Shown here piece by piece: positions 8,180-17,825 of a DNA stretch of 64,000 nucleotides. A model generated the notes under the pieces. That model was given only the letters and a program-made list of their open reading frames with translations, had not been told where the DNA came from and did no database searches. The stretch spans positions 1 through 64,000 of the forward strand of contig NZ_FOMD01000006.1 of NCBI RefSeq assembly GCF_900112525.1, in the 5' to 3' direction. Made by a program: the position numbers and the translations under genes. Source of the stretch: Klenkia taihuensis. Lineage in GTDB: Bacteria > Actinomycetota > Actinomycetes > Mycobacteriales > Geodermatophilaceae. Position 1 is the stretch's first letter. Every line of letters starts with the position of its first letter.

Positions 8180-11100
8180 GTGGACGGGGTGCGGGAGCAC
8201 GCACCGCTGGGCTGGCGGCGGCTGGCCGGGCCCGGGTGCACCGTGGCCGTCGTCCTCGCGGTCGTCGCCGCGGTCGCCGAGACCCTCGGCACCGTCGCGG
8301 CCGGCCGCATCGCCGACGGCCCGACCGGCCGGCTGCTCGCCGTCCTCGCCGTGCTGCTCGTCGGGTCCGCGCTGGCCGAGGTGGTCGGGCGCACCCTGTT
8401 CGCCACCGCCGTCGGCCGGGCCGAGGGCGTGCTGCGCGCCGACCTGCTCGACGCCGCGCTGCACCAGCCGCTGACCACGCTGGAGGGCCAGGGCGTCGGC
8501 GAGCTCATCGACCGCGTCGACGACGACACCCGCCAGCTGTCCACGCTGCTGCGCATCACCGGCTGGGCGATGGGCCGCGCGGTGCTGCGTTCCGGTCTCG
8601 CGTGGGTCGCCGCCGGTCTGGTGTGGTGGCCGGCCTGGATCGCCTTCCCCCTCGCTGCGGTGGTCGTGCTGGCCGCCGTCCGCCGGCTCACCCCGCGGCT
8701 GGCCGCGTCCAAGACCGTGGAGGAGGAGGCCTGGTCCGACGGCGCCGCCCAGCTGGAGGAGGCCGTCGCCGGCCGCGACGACGTCCGCACCTCGCTGGGC
8801 CAGCCGCACGTGCTCGCCCAGTTCGCCACCCGGTCGGCGGAGATCCTGCGGCGCAACGCCCGCACCTCCAGGATCGGCGCGCGGGTCGCGCTGCGGAGCG
8901 GCCTGGTGCTGCACGGCATGCTGGCCGCCCTCGCGCTGGCCGCGATCGCGCTCGTCGGCCGCGGCACGCTCGACGTCGCCACCCTGGTCACCCTGTGGCT
9001 GCTGGTCACCACCTTCGTCGGCCGGCTCGACGAGGTGAACCACCACCTGCCCGAGATGCACGAGGGCATCGGGGCGCTCACCCGCATCCGCACCCTGATG
9101 TCCGCCGAGCCCGAGCCGCAGGGCGGCGCCCCGCTCACCGGCGCCGGCATCGAGGTGCGCGACCTCGACTTCTCCTACCGCACCGAGGGCCACCAGGAGC
9201 CCTTCACGCTGCAGGTCCCGCACTGGTCGGTGCCCGTGGGCACCACCTGCGCGCTGGTCGGCCGCAGCGGCGCCGGCAAGTCCACCCTGGCCAAGCTGCT
9301 CTCCCGGGCCGTCGACCCGCCGCCGGGCACCGTGCACGTGGGCGGCGTCGACGTCACGGCGCTGGACCTCGAGCAGCTGCGGGCCGGCGTCGGCGTGGTC
9401 ACCCAGCGCACCGAGCTGCTGGCCGCCACCCTCGCCGAGAACATCACGCTGTTCGCCGACCTGCCGCGCGCCGACGTCGAGCGCGCCGTCGCCGAGCTCG
9501 GCATCGACGGCTGGGTGGCCTCGCTGCCCGACGGCCTGGACACCGTGCTCGGCCCGCGCGGGGTCACCCTGTCCGCGGGGCAGGAGCAGCTTGTCGCCTT
9601 CGCCCGGCTGCTGGTCCGCGACGTGCAGGTCGTCGTGCTCGACGAGGCCACCGCCCGGATGGACCCCACCACCGAGGAGCTGGTCACCCGGGCCGCCCGC
9701 CGGCTGCTGGCCGGGCGCACCGGCGTCGTCGTCGCGCACCGGCTGGGCACCACGCGCTGGTGCGACACCGTCGCCGTCCTCGACGGCGGGCGCGTGGTGC
9801 AGCAGGGCCCGCGGGCCGAGCTGGCCTCGACCATCGGCCCGTTCCGCGACCTGCTGGTGGCTGCCGGCAGCGCCGGGGCGGTCGACGCCCCGCCCGCGCC
9901 CGCCGCCCCCGTGCAGCACGTCGGCCTGGTCGCCCGCACCGACCGGCGCGACCCCCGCCCGGCGCCCCCGGCACCCCGGGTGCGGCTGGGCCCGACCATC
10001 GCCCGGGTGCTGCTGGCGCACCCGCGGTGGGGCGTCGTGGGCACCTTCACCTTCCTGGCCGCGTCGCTGTGCGGCACCTACGGCGTGCTCACCGGCGCGC
10101 TGTGGGGCGACCTGGTGGCCGGGCTGCAGGCCGGGGAGGACCCGACGGGGCAGTCGGTGCTGCTGGCGGTCTCGCTGCTGGCCTCGACGGTCTTCGTCGC
10201 CTGGGCGTTCCTGGTCTACCCGGTGTGGTGGACGGCGGTGACGCTGCGGCTGCGGCTGGCCGTGCTGCGCGGGCAGACCGAGCAGCACCGGCTGGCCCGC
10301 ACCCCCGCCGGCGAGGTCACCGCCCGCGCGCTGGACTCCGACCGCCTGATGAACTGGGCCGACCGGTGGGTCGACGTCGGCATCGGCGCCGCGGTCACCG
10401 CCCTCACCGTGCTGGTCACCGGGCAGCCGCTGGCCGGGGCGATCACCGGCGGCGTCATCGTCGGGTCGGTGCTGGTGGCCTTCCTCGGTGCCCCCGTCGC
10501 GGGCCGGGCCGGGCGGCTGGCCGGCGACCGCCGCGCCGCGTTCGGCCGCGCCCTGGCCTCGGCGCTGGAGGCGGTGCGCACGGTCAAGCTGGCCGCCGCC
10601 ACCGGCCCGGTGCAGCGCCACCTGGAGGCCGTGGACGCCCTCCGGGTGCAGGCCACCGTCCGCGAGACCCGCATCCGCACGATGCTCGAGGGCACCGCCG
10701 TCGTCCTGGTGCAGGTCGGCATCGTCGCGGCCTGGGGGCTGTACCTGATCGACGTCTGGGGCCTGGCGACCGCGCTGACGGTCACCACCGCGGTGTCCGG
10801 CGCGGCCTGGTACGGCATCACCGCCGGGCTGGTCGTCGTCGAGCGGCCGATCGCCGGCGCGTGGCTGCGCGAGGCGACCGCGCTGGCCGGCCGCGACGAC
10901 CTGGTCGGTCTGCCGCCCGACGTCGACCTGGTCGCCGGGGTCGCGCCCCCGCCGCCGGACGCCGACCGGGTGCCGCTGCGCCGGCTGGAGCTCGACGACG
11001 TCACCGCCGTGCACGACGACGGCACGGTCGGCGTGGCCGGGGTCGACCTCGACGTGCCGGCCGGCTCGCTGACCCTGCTGGTCGGCCGGGTGGGCTCGGG

Positions 11101-11656
11101 CAAGTCCAGCCTGCTGGCCGCGCTGGCCGGGCTGGTCGACCACGAGGGCGCCATCCGCTGGAACGGCACCGAGGTCGGCGACCCGCAGCTGTTCCTGCGA
11201 CCCGGCCAGGTCGCCCACGTCGCCCAGGTGCCGCGGGTGCTCTCGGGGACCATCACCGACAACGTCGCCCTCGGCCACGCCCGCGAGATCGGCGGCGCGC
11301 TGGCCGACGCCCGGCTGGAGCGCGACGTCGCCGACGCCGGGGGAGTCGGCGCGCTCGTGGGCCACCGCGGGGTGCGGTTGTCCGGCGGGCAGGTGCAGCG
11401 GCTGGCGCTGGCCCGCGCGCTGGCCACCGGCGCCGAGCTGGTGCTCGCCGACGACGTGTCCTCCGCGCTGGACGCCCGCACCGAGCTGGAGCTGTGGGGC
11501 GCGCTGCGCGAGCGGGGCGCCACGGTGGTCGGCGCGAGCTCCAAGCGGGCCGCGCTGGCCCTGGCCGACCGGGTCGTCGTCCTCGACGGCGGCCGGGTGG
11601 CCGCGACCGGTCCGTGGTCCGAGCTCGCGCCCGAGTGGGGCCACCTCGCGGGCTGA
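8180..11656 (+). CDS. Fused full-length ABC exporter (TMD-NBD-TMD-NBD) with one degenerate ATP site
   Basis: A 1158-residue single chain with two exporter halves. Each has an approximately six-helix membrane domain and an ATPase domain. NBD1 has Walker [10 protein letters not shown] (361-369), signature LSAGQ (464-468), Walker B VVVLDEAT with catalytic Glu489, and switch His520. NBD2 has Walker [10 protein letters not shown] (about 969-977) and signature LSGGQ (1067-1071). Its Walker B reads [12 protein letters not shown], with Asp1092 in place of the catalytic Glu, and Ser1121 replaces the switch His. The site made from NBD2 Walkers plus the NBD1 signature is therefore degenerate, and the other is canonical. 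This is the asymmetry of heterodimeric multidrug or lipid exporters. The substrate is unknown. The start is GTG 8180; GTG 8189 is possible. Confidence 0.9.
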   Translation: MDGVREHAPLGWRRLAGPGCTVAVVLAVVAAVAETLGTVAAGRIADGPTGRLLAVLAVLLVGSALAEVVGRTLFATAVGRAEGVLRADLLDAALHQPLTTLEGQGVGELIDRVDDDTRQLSTLLRITGWAMGRAVLRSGLAWVAAGLVWWPAWIAFPLAAVVVLAAVRRLTPRLAASKTVEEEAWSDGAAQLEEAVAGRDDVRTSLGQPHVLAQFATRSAEILRRNARTSRIGARVALRSGLVLHGMLAALALAAIALVGRGTLDVATLVTLWLLVTTFVGRLDEVNHHLPEMHEGIGALTRIRTLMSAEPEPQGGAPLTGAGIEVRDLDFSYRTEGHQEPFTLQVPHWSVPVGTTCALVGRSGAGKSTLAKLLSRAVDPPPGTVHVGGVDVTALDLEQLRAGVGVVTQRTELLAATLAENITLFADLPRADVERAVAELGIDGWVASLPDGLDTVLGPRGVTLSAGQEQLVAFARLLVRDVQVVVLDEATARMDPTTEELVTRAARRLLAGRTGVVVAHRLGTTRWCDTVAVLDGGRVVQQGPRAELASTIGPFRDLLVAAGSAGAVDAPPAPAAPVQHVGLVARTDRRDPRPAPPAPRVRLGPTIARVLLAHPRWGVVGTFTFLAASLCGTYGVLTGALWGDLVAGLQAGEDPTGQSVLLAVSLLASTVFVAWAFLVYPVWWTAVTLRLRLAVLRGQTEQHRLARTPAGEVTARALDSDRLMNWADRWVDVGIGAAVTALTVLVTGQPLAGAITGGVIVGSVLVAFLGAPVAGRAGRLAGDRRAAFGRALASALEAVRTVKLAAATGPVQRHLEAVDALRVQATVRETRIRTMLEGTAVVLVQVGIVAAWGLYLIDVWGLATALTVTTAVSGAAWYGITAGLVVVERPIAGAWLREATALAGRDDLVGLPPDVDLVAGVAPPPPDADRVPLRRLELDDVTAVHDDGTVGVAGVDLDVPAGSLTLLVGRVGSGKSSLLAALAGLVDHEGAIRWNGTEVGDPQLFLRPGQVAHVAQVPRVLSGTITDNVALGHAREIGGALADARLERDVADAGGVGALVGHRGVRLSGGQVQRLALARALATGAELVLADDVSSALDARTELELWGALRERGATVVGASSKRAALALADRVVVLDGGRVAATGPWSELAPEWGHLAG

Positions 11657-11679
11657 CGCGGGGATCCCCCGGGCGCGAC

Positions 11680-11685
11680 TACCCT
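11680..11685 (+). promoter_or_regulatory. Promoter -10 (TACCCT) for prfB
   Basis: TACCCT lies eight bases before GTG 11694. There is no ribosome binding site in between. Together with the same arrangement at ftsE and smpB, this suggests leaderless transcription of the whole conserved cluster. Confidence 0.5.
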
Positions 11686-11693
11686 CGACCCTC

Positions 11694-12809
11694 GTGGCTG
11701 CCGACTTCTCCTCCCGCCTGGACGACCTGAACGGGACCCTGGCCTCGATCGAGACCGTGATGAAGCTCGACGACCTGCGCGACGAGATCCGCGACCTCGA
11801 GCAGCAGGCCGGCGCGCCCGACCTGTGGGACGACGTCGAGGCCGCGCAGAAGATCACCTCCCGGCTGTCCTACCTGCAGGGCGACCTGCGCCGCGTCGAG
11901 GAGCTGCGCAGTCGCATCGACGACGCCGCCGTCCTGTGGGAGATGGCCGCCGAGGAGGACGACGAGGCCACCCGCGCCGAGGCCGAGCGCGAGGTCGACA
12001 GCCTGCAGAAGTCGATCGAGGAGCTCGAGGTCCGCACCCTGCTGTCCGGTGAGTACGACAGCCGCGAGGCCCTGGTGACCATCCGGTCGGAGGCCGGGGG
12101 CGTCGACGCCGCCGACTTCGCCGAGATGCTGCTGCGCATGTACCTGCGCTGGGCCGAGCGGAAGGGCTACCCGACCGAGGTCTACGACACCTCCTACGCC
12201 GAGGAGGCCGGCATCAAGTCGGCCACCTTCGCGGTCAAGCAGCCCTACGCCTACGGCACGCTGTCGGTCGAGCAGGGCACCCACCGGCTGGTGCGCATCT
12301 CGCCCTTCGACAACCAGGGCCGCCGGCAGACCTCCTTCGCCGGCGTCGAGGTGCTGCCGGTGGTCGAGCAGACCGACCACGTGGACATCCCCGAGAACGA
12401 GATCCGGGTCGACGTCTTCCGCTCCTCGGGCCCCGGTGGCCAGTCGGTGAACACCACCGACTCCGCCGTCCGGCTGACCCACATCCCCACCGGCATCGTG
12501 GTGTCCTGCCAGAACGAGAAGTCCCAGATCCAGAACCGCGCCGCGGCGCTGCGGGTGCTGCAGGCCCGCCTGCTGGTGGTCCGCCAGGCCGAGCAGAAGG
12601 CCGAGCTGGACGCGCTCAAGGGCGAGGGCAGCAGCTGGGGCAACCAGATGCGCTCCTACGTCCTGCACCCGTACCAGATGGTCAAGGACCTGCGGACCGA
12701 GACCGAGAGCGGCAACCCCGGCAACGTCCTCGACGGCGACCTCGACGCCTTCATCGAGGCCGGCATCCGGTGGCGCAAGGAGCAGGAGGCCACCGCGGAC
12801 GCGGTGTGA
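11694..12809 (+). CDS. prfB: Peptide chain release factor 2
   Basis: A 371-residue release factor that terminates translation at UGA and UAA. The SPF tripeptide that reads the stop codon is at 203-205 ([11 protein letters not shown]). The GGQ motif that triggers peptidyl-tRNA hydrolysis is at 248-250 ([10 protein letters not shown]). The SPF sequence separates it from RF1, which has PxT. The reading frame is continuous from the N-terminus. The in-frame UGA and programmed +1 frameshift that autoregulates many bacterial prfB genes is absent. It starts the conserved actinobacterial order prfB-ftsE-ftsX-smpB. Confidence 0.97.
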   Translation: MAADFSSRLDDLNGTLASIETVMKLDDLRDEIRDLEQQAGAPDLWDDVEAAQKITSRLSYLQGDLRRVEELRSRIDDAAVLWEMAAEEDDEATRAEAEREVDSLQKSIEELEVRTLLSGEYDSREALVTIRSEAGGVDAADFAEMLLRMYLRWAERKGYPTEVYDTSYAEEAGIKSATFAVKQPYAYGTLSVEQGTHRLVRISPFDNQGRRQTSFAGVEVLPVVEQTDHVDIPENEIRVDVFRSSGPGGQSVNTTDSAVRLTHIPTGIVVSCQNEKSQIQNRAAALRVLQARLLVVRQAEQKAELDALKGEGSSWGNQMRSYVLHPYQMVKDLRTETESGNPGNVLDGDLDAFIEAGIRWRKEQEATADAV

Positions 12810-12847
12810 GACACGGCGAGCCGACCAGGATGACCAGCTTCGGCGGG

Positions 12848-12853
12848 TACGGT
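12848..12853 (+). promoter_or_regulatory. Promoter -10 (TACGGT) for ftsE
   Basis: TACGGT lies eight bases before GTG 12862, with no Shine-Dalgarno sequence between them. This is consistent with a leaderless ftsE transcript. Confidence 0.5.
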
Positions 12854-12861
12854 CATCTCCC

Positions 12862-13551
12862 GTGATCGAACTGCAACACGTCACCAAGGTCTACCCGACG
12901 TCCCCGCGGCCGGCCCTGGACGACGTCTCCATGGAGATCGACAAGGGCGAGTTCGTCTTCCTCATCGGCTCGTCCGGTTCGGGCAAGTCCACCTTCCTGC
13001 GGCTGCTGCTGAAGGAGGACAACCCGACCAAGGGCACGATCAAGGTCAACGACAAGACCTTGAACACCATGAGCAAGTGGCAGGTGCCCAAGCTGCGCCG
13101 CACGATGGGCTGCGTCTTCCAGGACTTCCGGCTGCTGCGCAACCGCACCGTGGCCGAGAACGTCGCCTTCGCCCTCGAGGTGATCAACAAGCCCCAGCGG
13201 ACCATCCGCCGGGTCGTGCCCGAGGTGCTGGAGATGGTGGGCCTGGAGGGCAAGGCCGAGCGGCTGCCTAACGAGCTCTCCGGTGGCGAGCAGCAGCGCG
13301 TGGCCATCGCCCGCGCGTTCGTCAACCGCCCCCTGGTGCTGCTCGCCGACGAGCCCACCGGCAACCTGGACCCCGAGACCAGCCAGGGCATCATGCTGCT
13401 GCTGGAGCGCATCAACCGCACCGGCACCACCGTGGTGATGGCCACGCACGACTACCACATCGTCGACTCGATGCGCCGCCGCGTGATCGAGCTCAACGAC
13501 GGCCAGGTGTCGCGCGACCAGTCCCGCGGCGTCTACGGCGTCGGTCGCTGA
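12862..13551 (+). CDS. ftsE: Cell-division ATP-binding protein FtsE
   Basis: The 229-residue ATPase of the FtsEX complex. Walker A is GSSGSGKST (36-44), the Q-loop follows in FQDFRLL, the signature is [16 protein letters not shown], Walker B is [13 protein letters not shown], and the switch histidine is in ATHDYHIVD. FtsEX couples ATP hydrolysis at the division site to activation of periplasmic peptidoglycan hydrolases (RipC in mycobacteria). The partner ftsX lies 27 bases downstream. Length and motifs are complete. Confidence 0.97.
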   Translation: MIELQHVTKVYPTSPRPALDDVSMEIDKGEFVFLIGSSGSGKSTFLRLLLKEDNPTKGTIKVNDKTLNTMSKWQVPKLRRTMGCVFQDFRLLRNRTVAENVAFALEVINKPQRTIRRVVPEVLEMVGLEGKAERLPNELSGGEQQRVAIARAFVNRPLVLLADEPTGNLDPETSQGIMLLLERINRTGTTVVMATHDYHIVDSMRRRVIELNDGQVSRDQSRGVYGVGR

Positions 13552-13578
13552 CCGACCCCCGACTTCCCGAAGGAACCC

Positions 13579-14463
13579 ATGCGCGTCAACTTCGTCCTCT
13601 CCGAGGTGGCCACCGGGCTGCGTCGGAACCTGACCATGACGGTCGCCATGATCCTGACGACCGGCATCTCGCTGGCGCTCATGGGCACCGGCCTGGTCAT
13701 CGCCAACATGATCAGCGACATGCGGGCGATCTACTACGACAAGGTCCAGGTCTCGATCTACCTGACCGACGACGTGACCGACCAGCAGCGCGAGGCGATC
13801 GCCGCCGAGCTGGACGCCTCGCCCGAGGTCGCGAACTACATCTACGAGTCCAAGGCCGAGGCCTACCAGCGGTTCACCGAGCAGTTCTCCCAGCAGCCCG
13901 CGCTGGTCGAGAACACCGACCCGAACGCGCTGCCGGAGAGCTTCCGGGTCGAGCTGGTCAACCCCGAGCGCTACTCGGTGATCGCCGCGGAGTTCCCGAA
14001 CGGCGAGAACGGCGTGGACCAGGTGCGCGACGAGGGCGACTTCCTCGACCGCCTGTTCAGCCTGCTCAACGGGGCACGCAACGCGACGATCGCGGTGGCC
14101 GTCGTGCAGGCCCTGGCCGCGTTGCTGCTCATCTCCAACACGATCCAGCTCGCGGCCTTCAACCGGCGCAACGAGACCAACATCATGCGGCTGGTCGGCG
14201 CCTCCCGCTGGTACACCCAGCTGCCGTTCATCCTGGAGGCGGCGCTGGCCGGGTTCCTGGGCGCGGTGCTGGCCACGGTGGGCCTGGTGCTGACCAAGGT
14301 GCTGTTCATCGACCGCACCCTCGCCGGGCCGATCCGCGCCGGGATCATCCCGCCGGTCGACTGGGGCGTCATCGCCACCATCAGCCCGATCATCGCCGCC
14401 GCCGGCGTGGGCCTGGCCGCGATCGCGGCCTACGTGACGCTGCGCCTGTACGTCCGGCTGTAG
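13579..14463 (+). CDS. ftsX: Cell-division membrane protein FtsX
   Basis: A 294-residue protein with the four-helix FtsX topology. The first helix is at about 20-45 (TMTVAMILTTGISLALMGTG). An extracytoplasmic domain of about 125 residues follows, carrying VQVSIYLTDDVTDQQREAI. The last three helices are in the C-terminal half, beginning NATIAVAVVQALAALLLIS. The cytoplasmic loop FNRRNETNIMRLVGASRWYT contains the FtsE-coupling helix. The start ATG 13579 follows GAAGGA. It transmits ATPase cycles of FtsE to cell-wall hydrolases outside. Confidence 0.96.
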   Translation: MRVNFVLSEVATGLRRNLTMTVAMILTTGISLALMGTGLVIANMISDMRAIYYDKVQVSIYLTDDVTDQQREAIAAELDASPEVANYIYESKAEAYQRFTEQFSQQPALVENTDPNALPESFRVELVNPERYSVIAAEFPNGENGVDQVRDEGDFLDRLFSLLNGARNATIAVAVVQALAALLLISNTIQLAAFNRRNETNIMRLVGASRWYTQLPFILEAALAGFLGAVLATVGLVLTKVLFIDRTLAGPIRAGIIPPVDWGVIATISPIIAAAGVGLAAIAAYVTLRLYVRL

Positions 14464-14489
14464 CCGGGATCCGGGTGGCGGGGGCCCAC

Positions 14490-14495
14490 TAACCT
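14490..14495 (+). promoter_or_regulatory. Promoter -10 (TAACCT) for smpB
   Basis: TAACCT lies seven bases before ATG 14503, with no ribosome binding site. A leaderless smpB mRNA is likely. Confidence 0.55.
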
Positions 14496-14502
14496 GGGCC
14501 CC

Positions 14503-14979
14503 ATGCCACGCGAACAGGGGCGCAAGTTCATCGCCCAGAACAAGAAGGCGCGGCACGACTACTCGATCCTCGACACCTACGAGGTCGGCCTGGTGCTGAC
14601 CGGCACCGAGGTCAAGAGCCTGCGCCAGGGTCGTGCCTCGCTGGTCGACGGCTTCGCCATGGTCGAGGACGGCGAGGTGTGGCTGCACCACGTGCACATC
14701 CCCGAGTACACCGAGGGCACCTGGACCAACCACACGCCCCGGCGCAAGCGGAAGATCCTCATGCACCGCGCCGAGATCGAGAAGCTCATCGGCAAGACCA
14801 AGGAGGGCGGGCTGACGCTCGTCCCGCTCGACCTGTACTTCAAGGACGGCCGCGCCAAGGCCACCCTCGCGCTGGCCAAGGGCAAGAAGACCTACGACAA
14901 GCGCCAGGACCTCGCCGAGCGCGACAGCCGCCGCGAGATGGAACGCGCCTTCGGCCGCTACGTGAAGGGCCGCCGCTGA
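14503..14979 (+). CDS. smpB: SsrA-binding protein SmpB
   Basis: A 158-residue RNA-binding protein that delivers tmRNA to stalled ribosomes for trans-translation. Family motifs are [34 protein letters not shown], the EYTEG segment and the basic tail [20 protein letters not shown], which becomes ordered in the decoding centre. The stop codon overlaps the next ATG (TGATG). Its RNA partner is found 8 kb downstream at 23005-23377. Confidence 0.97.
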   Translation: MPREQGRKFIAQNKKARHDYSILDTYEVGLVLTGTEVKSLRQGRASLVDGFAMVEDGEVWLHHVHIPEYTEGTWTNHTPRRKRKILMHRAEIEKLIGKTKEGGLTLVPLDLYFKDGRAKATLALAKGKKTYDKRQDLAERDSRREMERAFGRYVKGRR

Positions 14980-15914
14980 TGCCCGGGCTGATGAGGGGCA
15001 TCGCCTACGACCGCTTCGGCGACGTCGACGTCCTGCAGCTGCGCGAGGACCTGCCGGTCCCGCCGGTCGGGCCGGACACCGTCCTGGTCCGGGTGCACGC
15101 CGCCGGCGTCAACCCGGTCGACATGGCCATCCGCTCCGGCGGGCTCGCCGGGGCGTTCCCGCACCACTTCCCGGTCGTGCCCGGCTGGGACGTCTCCGGC
15201 GTGGTGGAGCAGGTGGGCCCCGCGGTGACCTCGGTCGCCCCGGGCGACGAGGTGTTCGGCTACGTGCGGCGGGACGACGTCGGCCTGGGCACCTGCGCGG
15301 AGTACGTCGCCGCGCCGCAGCGGTGCGTGGCGCACAAGCCGCGGTCGCTGTCCTTCGCCGAGGCCGGCGCCCTGCCGCTGGCCGGGCTCACCGCCTACCA
15401 GGCGCTCACCGAGGCGCTCGACGTCGGCGAGGGCGACCGCGTGCTGGTGCACCGGGCCTCGGGCGGCGTCGGCTTCAACGCGGTGCAGATCGCGGTCGCG
15501 CTGGGCGCGCACGTCATCGGCACGTCGAGCGCGAAGAACCACGGCTTCCTGCGGGACGCCGGGTGCGCGGAGGTGTTCGACTACGCCGACGGCCCGCTGA
15601 GCGAGCAGCTGTCCGAGCCGGTGGACGCCGTCCTGGACCTCGTCGGCGGGGCCACCCTGGCCGACGCGCCCGACCAGGTGCGCGACCCCTCCCGCATCGC
15701 CTCCGTCGTCGACCCCGCGGTCAACGACCTGGGCGGGCAGTACGTGTTCGTCCGGCCCGACCCGCACGACCTCGAGGAGCTGGCCCGCCTGGCCGACGAC
15801 GGCCAGCTGCGCGTGCCGGTCGCCAAGGCCTTCCCGCTGGAGCGCACCGCGCAGGCGCAGGAGCTGGTCGCGGCCGGGCACGTCCGCGGCAAGGTCGTCG
15901 TCACCCTGCGATGA
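14979..15914 (+). CDS. MDR-family NADP-dependent oxidoreductase
   Basis: A 311-residue zinc-independent medium-chain reductase. The GroES-like half has HAAGVNPVDMAIRSGGLAG and PGWDVSGVVEQVGPAV. The Rossmann half has LVHRASGGVGFNAVQIAVALG. The C-terminal RGKVVVTL is the usual end of these quinone-oxidoreductase-like enzymes. The start ATG 14979 overlaps the smpB stop by one base; ATG 14991 is an alternative. The following amidohydrolase starts inside its stop codon, so smpB, this gene and the amidohydrolase may share a transcript. The substrate is unknown. Confidence 0.86.
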   Translation: MPGLMRGIAYDRFGDVDVLQLREDLPVPPVGPDTVLVRVHAAGVNPVDMAIRSGGLAGAFPHHFPVVPGWDVSGVVEQVGPAVTSVAPGDEVFGYVRRDDVGLGTCAEYVAAPQRCVAHKPRSLSFAEAGALPLAGLTAYQALTEALDVGEGDRVLVHRASGGVGFNAVQIAVALGAHVIGTSSAKNHGFLRDAGCAEVFDYADGPLSEQLSEPVDAVLDLVGGATLADAPDQVRDPSRIASVVDPAVNDLGGQYVFVRPDPHDLEELARLADDGQLRVPVAKAFPLERTAQAQELVAAGHVRGKVVVTLR

Positions 15915-16813
15915 CGGACGCCGGGATGACGGTGCCGCCGCCGGTCGACGACGCCGACGTCCCGAGGTTCGTCGGCGAGCTCGGCCTGCCCGGGCTCGCC
16001 GACGTGCACGTGCACTTCATGCCCGAGCGGGTGCAGGCCGCGGTCTGGGCGTACTTCGACCAGGCCGGGACGCACTACGGCGCAGAGTGGCCGATCACCT
16101 ACCGCGGCTCGGTGGAGGAGCGGCTGGCCCGGCTCGACCACCTCGGCGTCCGGGCGTTCTCGGCGCTGAACTACCCGCACCGGCCGGGCATGGCCGCGGG
16201 GCTCAACGACTGGTCGCGGGAGTTCGCCCACCAGCACCCGCAGGTCATCCCGTCGGCCACGTTCTTCCCCGAGCCCGAGGCCGCGCACTACGTGCCCGAG
16301 GCCCTCGACGGCGGCGCGCGGGTGTTCAAGGTGCACGTGCAGGTCGGGTCCTTCGACCCGCGCGACCGGCTGCTGGAGCCGGTGTGGGCCCGGCTGGAGG
16401 AGACCGGCACCCCGGTGGTCATCCACTGCGGGTCCGGTCCGCTGGCGGGGGAGCACACCGGGCCGGCGCCGATGCAGGGGCTGCTGCAGCGCCACCCGGG
16501 CCTGCAGCTGGCGATCGCCCACCTGGGCATGCCGGAGTACGCCGAGTTCCTGACCCTGGCCGAGACCTACGACGGCGTCCGGCTGGACACCACGATGTTC
16601 GCCACCGACTTCACCGAGCGGCTGATGCCCTTCCCGCGGGACCTGCTGCCGCGGCTGGCCGCGCTGGGCGGCAAGGTGCTGCTGGGCAGCGACTTCCCCT
16701 CCATCCCCTACCCCTACGCCCACCAGCTGGCCGCGCTGCACCGGCTGGGCCTGGGGGAGGAGTGGCTGCGCGCGGTGCTGTGGCGCAACGCCTCGGCGCT
16801 GTTCGGGCTCTGA
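15911..16813 (+). CDS. Amidohydrolase-2 (ACMSD-like) family metal hydrolase
   Basis: A 300-residue TIM-barrel hydrolase or decarboxylase. The metal-binding HxH appears early (LADVHVHFMP). A later His is in VVIHCGSGPL, another in LAIAHLGMPEY, and the barrel-end Asp in LLGSDFPSIPYPY, which together give the usual metal ligands of the Amidohydro_2 family. Members include decarboxylases of aromatic acids and lactonases, so the reaction cannot be named. It overlaps the MDR gene by four bases and is probably co-translated with it. Confidence 0.83.
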   Translation: MTDAGMTVPPPVDDADVPRFVGELGLPGLADVHVHFMPERVQAAVWAYFDQAGTHYGAEWPITYRGSVEERLARLDHLGVRAFSALNYPHRPGMAAGLNDWSREFAHQHPQVIPSATFFPEPEAAHYVPEALDGGARVFKVHVQVGSFDPRDRLLEPVWARLEETGTPVVIHCGSGPLAGEHTGPAPMQGLLQRHPGLQLAIAHLGMPEYAEFLTLAETYDGVRLDTTMFATDFTERLMPFPRDLLPRLAALGGKVLLGSDFPSIPYPYAHQLAALHRLGLGEEWLRAVLWRNASALFGL

Positions 16814-16814
16814 G

Positions 16815-16820
16815 TAGGGT
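16815..16820 (+). promoter_or_regulatory. Promoter -10 (TAGGGT) for the double GNAT gene
   Basis: TAGGGT begins immediately after the amidohydrolase stop and lies seven bases before GTG 16828. No Shine-Dalgarno sequence is present, which is a leaderless arrangement. Confidence 0.55.
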
Positions 16821-16827
16821 CGCCGGG

Positions 16828-17805
16828 GTGCCCTTCCCCGCCGGACTCACCGACCGCCCGCTGACCCGGGAGGACCTCCCCGCGGTCGCGCAGCTGTACG
16901 CCGCCGCCGAGCGGGTCGACGACACCGGCCACCACTGGGACGCCGACGACCTCGCCGAGTACTGGTTCGCCCCCTTCGTGGAGACCGACCGCGACACCCG
17001 GGTGGTCCTCGACGGCCCCGACGTCGTCGCCGTCGGGGCCGTGGTCGCCCCGCCCACCTTCCGCGACGCCTACGGCGTGCACCTGGACGGCGCCGTGCAC
17101 CCCGACCGGCGCGGCGAGGGCATCGGCCGGGCGCTGCTGGACTGGCAGGTGCAGCGCGGCCGGCAGGTGCACGCCGAGCGGCAGCCCGCCGCCCCGGCCC
17201 GGCTGACCGTGCTGGGGCTGGCCTCCGTCGCCGGGCTGGAGGGCCTGCTGCGGCGGGCCGGGTTCGAGGCGGTGCGCTGGTTCGCCTCGATGAGCCGCCC
17301 GCTGACCGGCCTGCCCGACCGGCGCGAGGTCGCCGGGGTCGACCTGCAGCCCTTCGACTGGCCCCGCGACGAGGAGGTGCGGCTGGCGCACAACGCCGCC
17401 TTCACCGACCACTACGGCTCCAGCGAGCGCGACCGCACCTCGTGGGAGTCGATGTTCACCGGCCAGCGCGCCTTCCGGCCCGACCTCTCGGTGCTCGCGG
17501 TCGAGAGCGGCGCGGTGCTGGGCTACGTGCTCGCCTACGTGCACGAGGCCGACACCGCCGCGACGGGGAGGGTCGACGCCTACTACGGCCAGATCGGCGT
17601 CGTGCCCGCCGCGCGGGGCCGGGGGCTGGCCAAGGCCCTCATCGCGACCGCCCTGCACGCCGCCGCCGACGCCGGCTGCGACACCGCCTCGCTGCAGGTG
17701 GACACCGACAACACCAGCGAGGCGCAGGGCCTGTACGCGGCGATGGGGTTCGCGGTGCAGCGCACCGAGGTGTCGTGGTCGGTGCAGGTGCCTGCGCGGG
17801 GCTGA
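16828..17805 (+). CDS. Tandem GNAT-domain N-acetyltransferase
   Basis: A 325-residue protein with two GNAT folds. The first (about 1-155) has the acetyl-CoA loop in GAVHPDRRGEGIGRALLDW. The second (about 175-325) has IGVVPAARGRGLAKALIATA and ends with EAQGLYAAMGF. The double architecture and size resemble mycothiol synthase MshD and related fused acetyltransferases. The residues do not let me claim MshD, and many uncharacterised actinobacterial paralogues look like this. Both domains keep the R/Q-x-x-G-x-G/A pyrophosphate loop, so both could bind acyl-CoA. Confidence 0.83.
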   Translation: MPFPAGLTDRPLTREDLPAVAQLYAAAERVDDTGHHWDADDLAEYWFAPFVETDRDTRVVLDGPDVVAVGAVVAPPTFRDAYGVHLDGAVHPDRRGEGIGRALLDWQVQRGRQVHAERQPAAPARLTVLGLASVAGLEGLLRRAGFEAVRWFASMSRPLTGLPDRREVAGVDLQPFDWPRDEEVRLAHNAAFTDHYGSSERDRTSWESMFTGQRAFRPDLSVLAVESGAVLGYVLAYVHEADTAATGRVDAYYGQIGVVPAARGRGLAKALIATALHAAADAGCDTASLQVDTDNTSEAQGLYAAMGFAVQRTEVSWSVQVPARG

Positions 17806-17813
17806 CCGACCAG

Positions 17814-17819
17814 TAGGGT
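17814..17819 (+). promoter_or_regulatory. Promoter -10 (TAGGGT) for the SCO6745-like gene
   Basis: TAGGGT lies six bases before ATG 17826 with no ribosome binding site. It is the same hexamer and nearly the same spacing as at 16815, one gene upstream. Confidence 0.55.
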
Positions 17820-17825
17820 CCGGGC

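Noticed and set aside
11694-11800. Programmed +1 frameshift in prfB
   Set aside because: The N-terminal domain reads in one continuous frame with no internal TGA. The regulatory frameshift is absent.
14979-16813. MDR and amidohydrolase as part of trans-translation because they overlap smpB
   Set aside because: Overlapping starts are common throughout the window. Neither family has any link to ribosome rescue.
16828-17805. Naming the double GNAT protein MshD
   Set aside because: Architecture fits mycothiol synthase, but the sequence gives no decisive residues and no other mycothiol gene is near.
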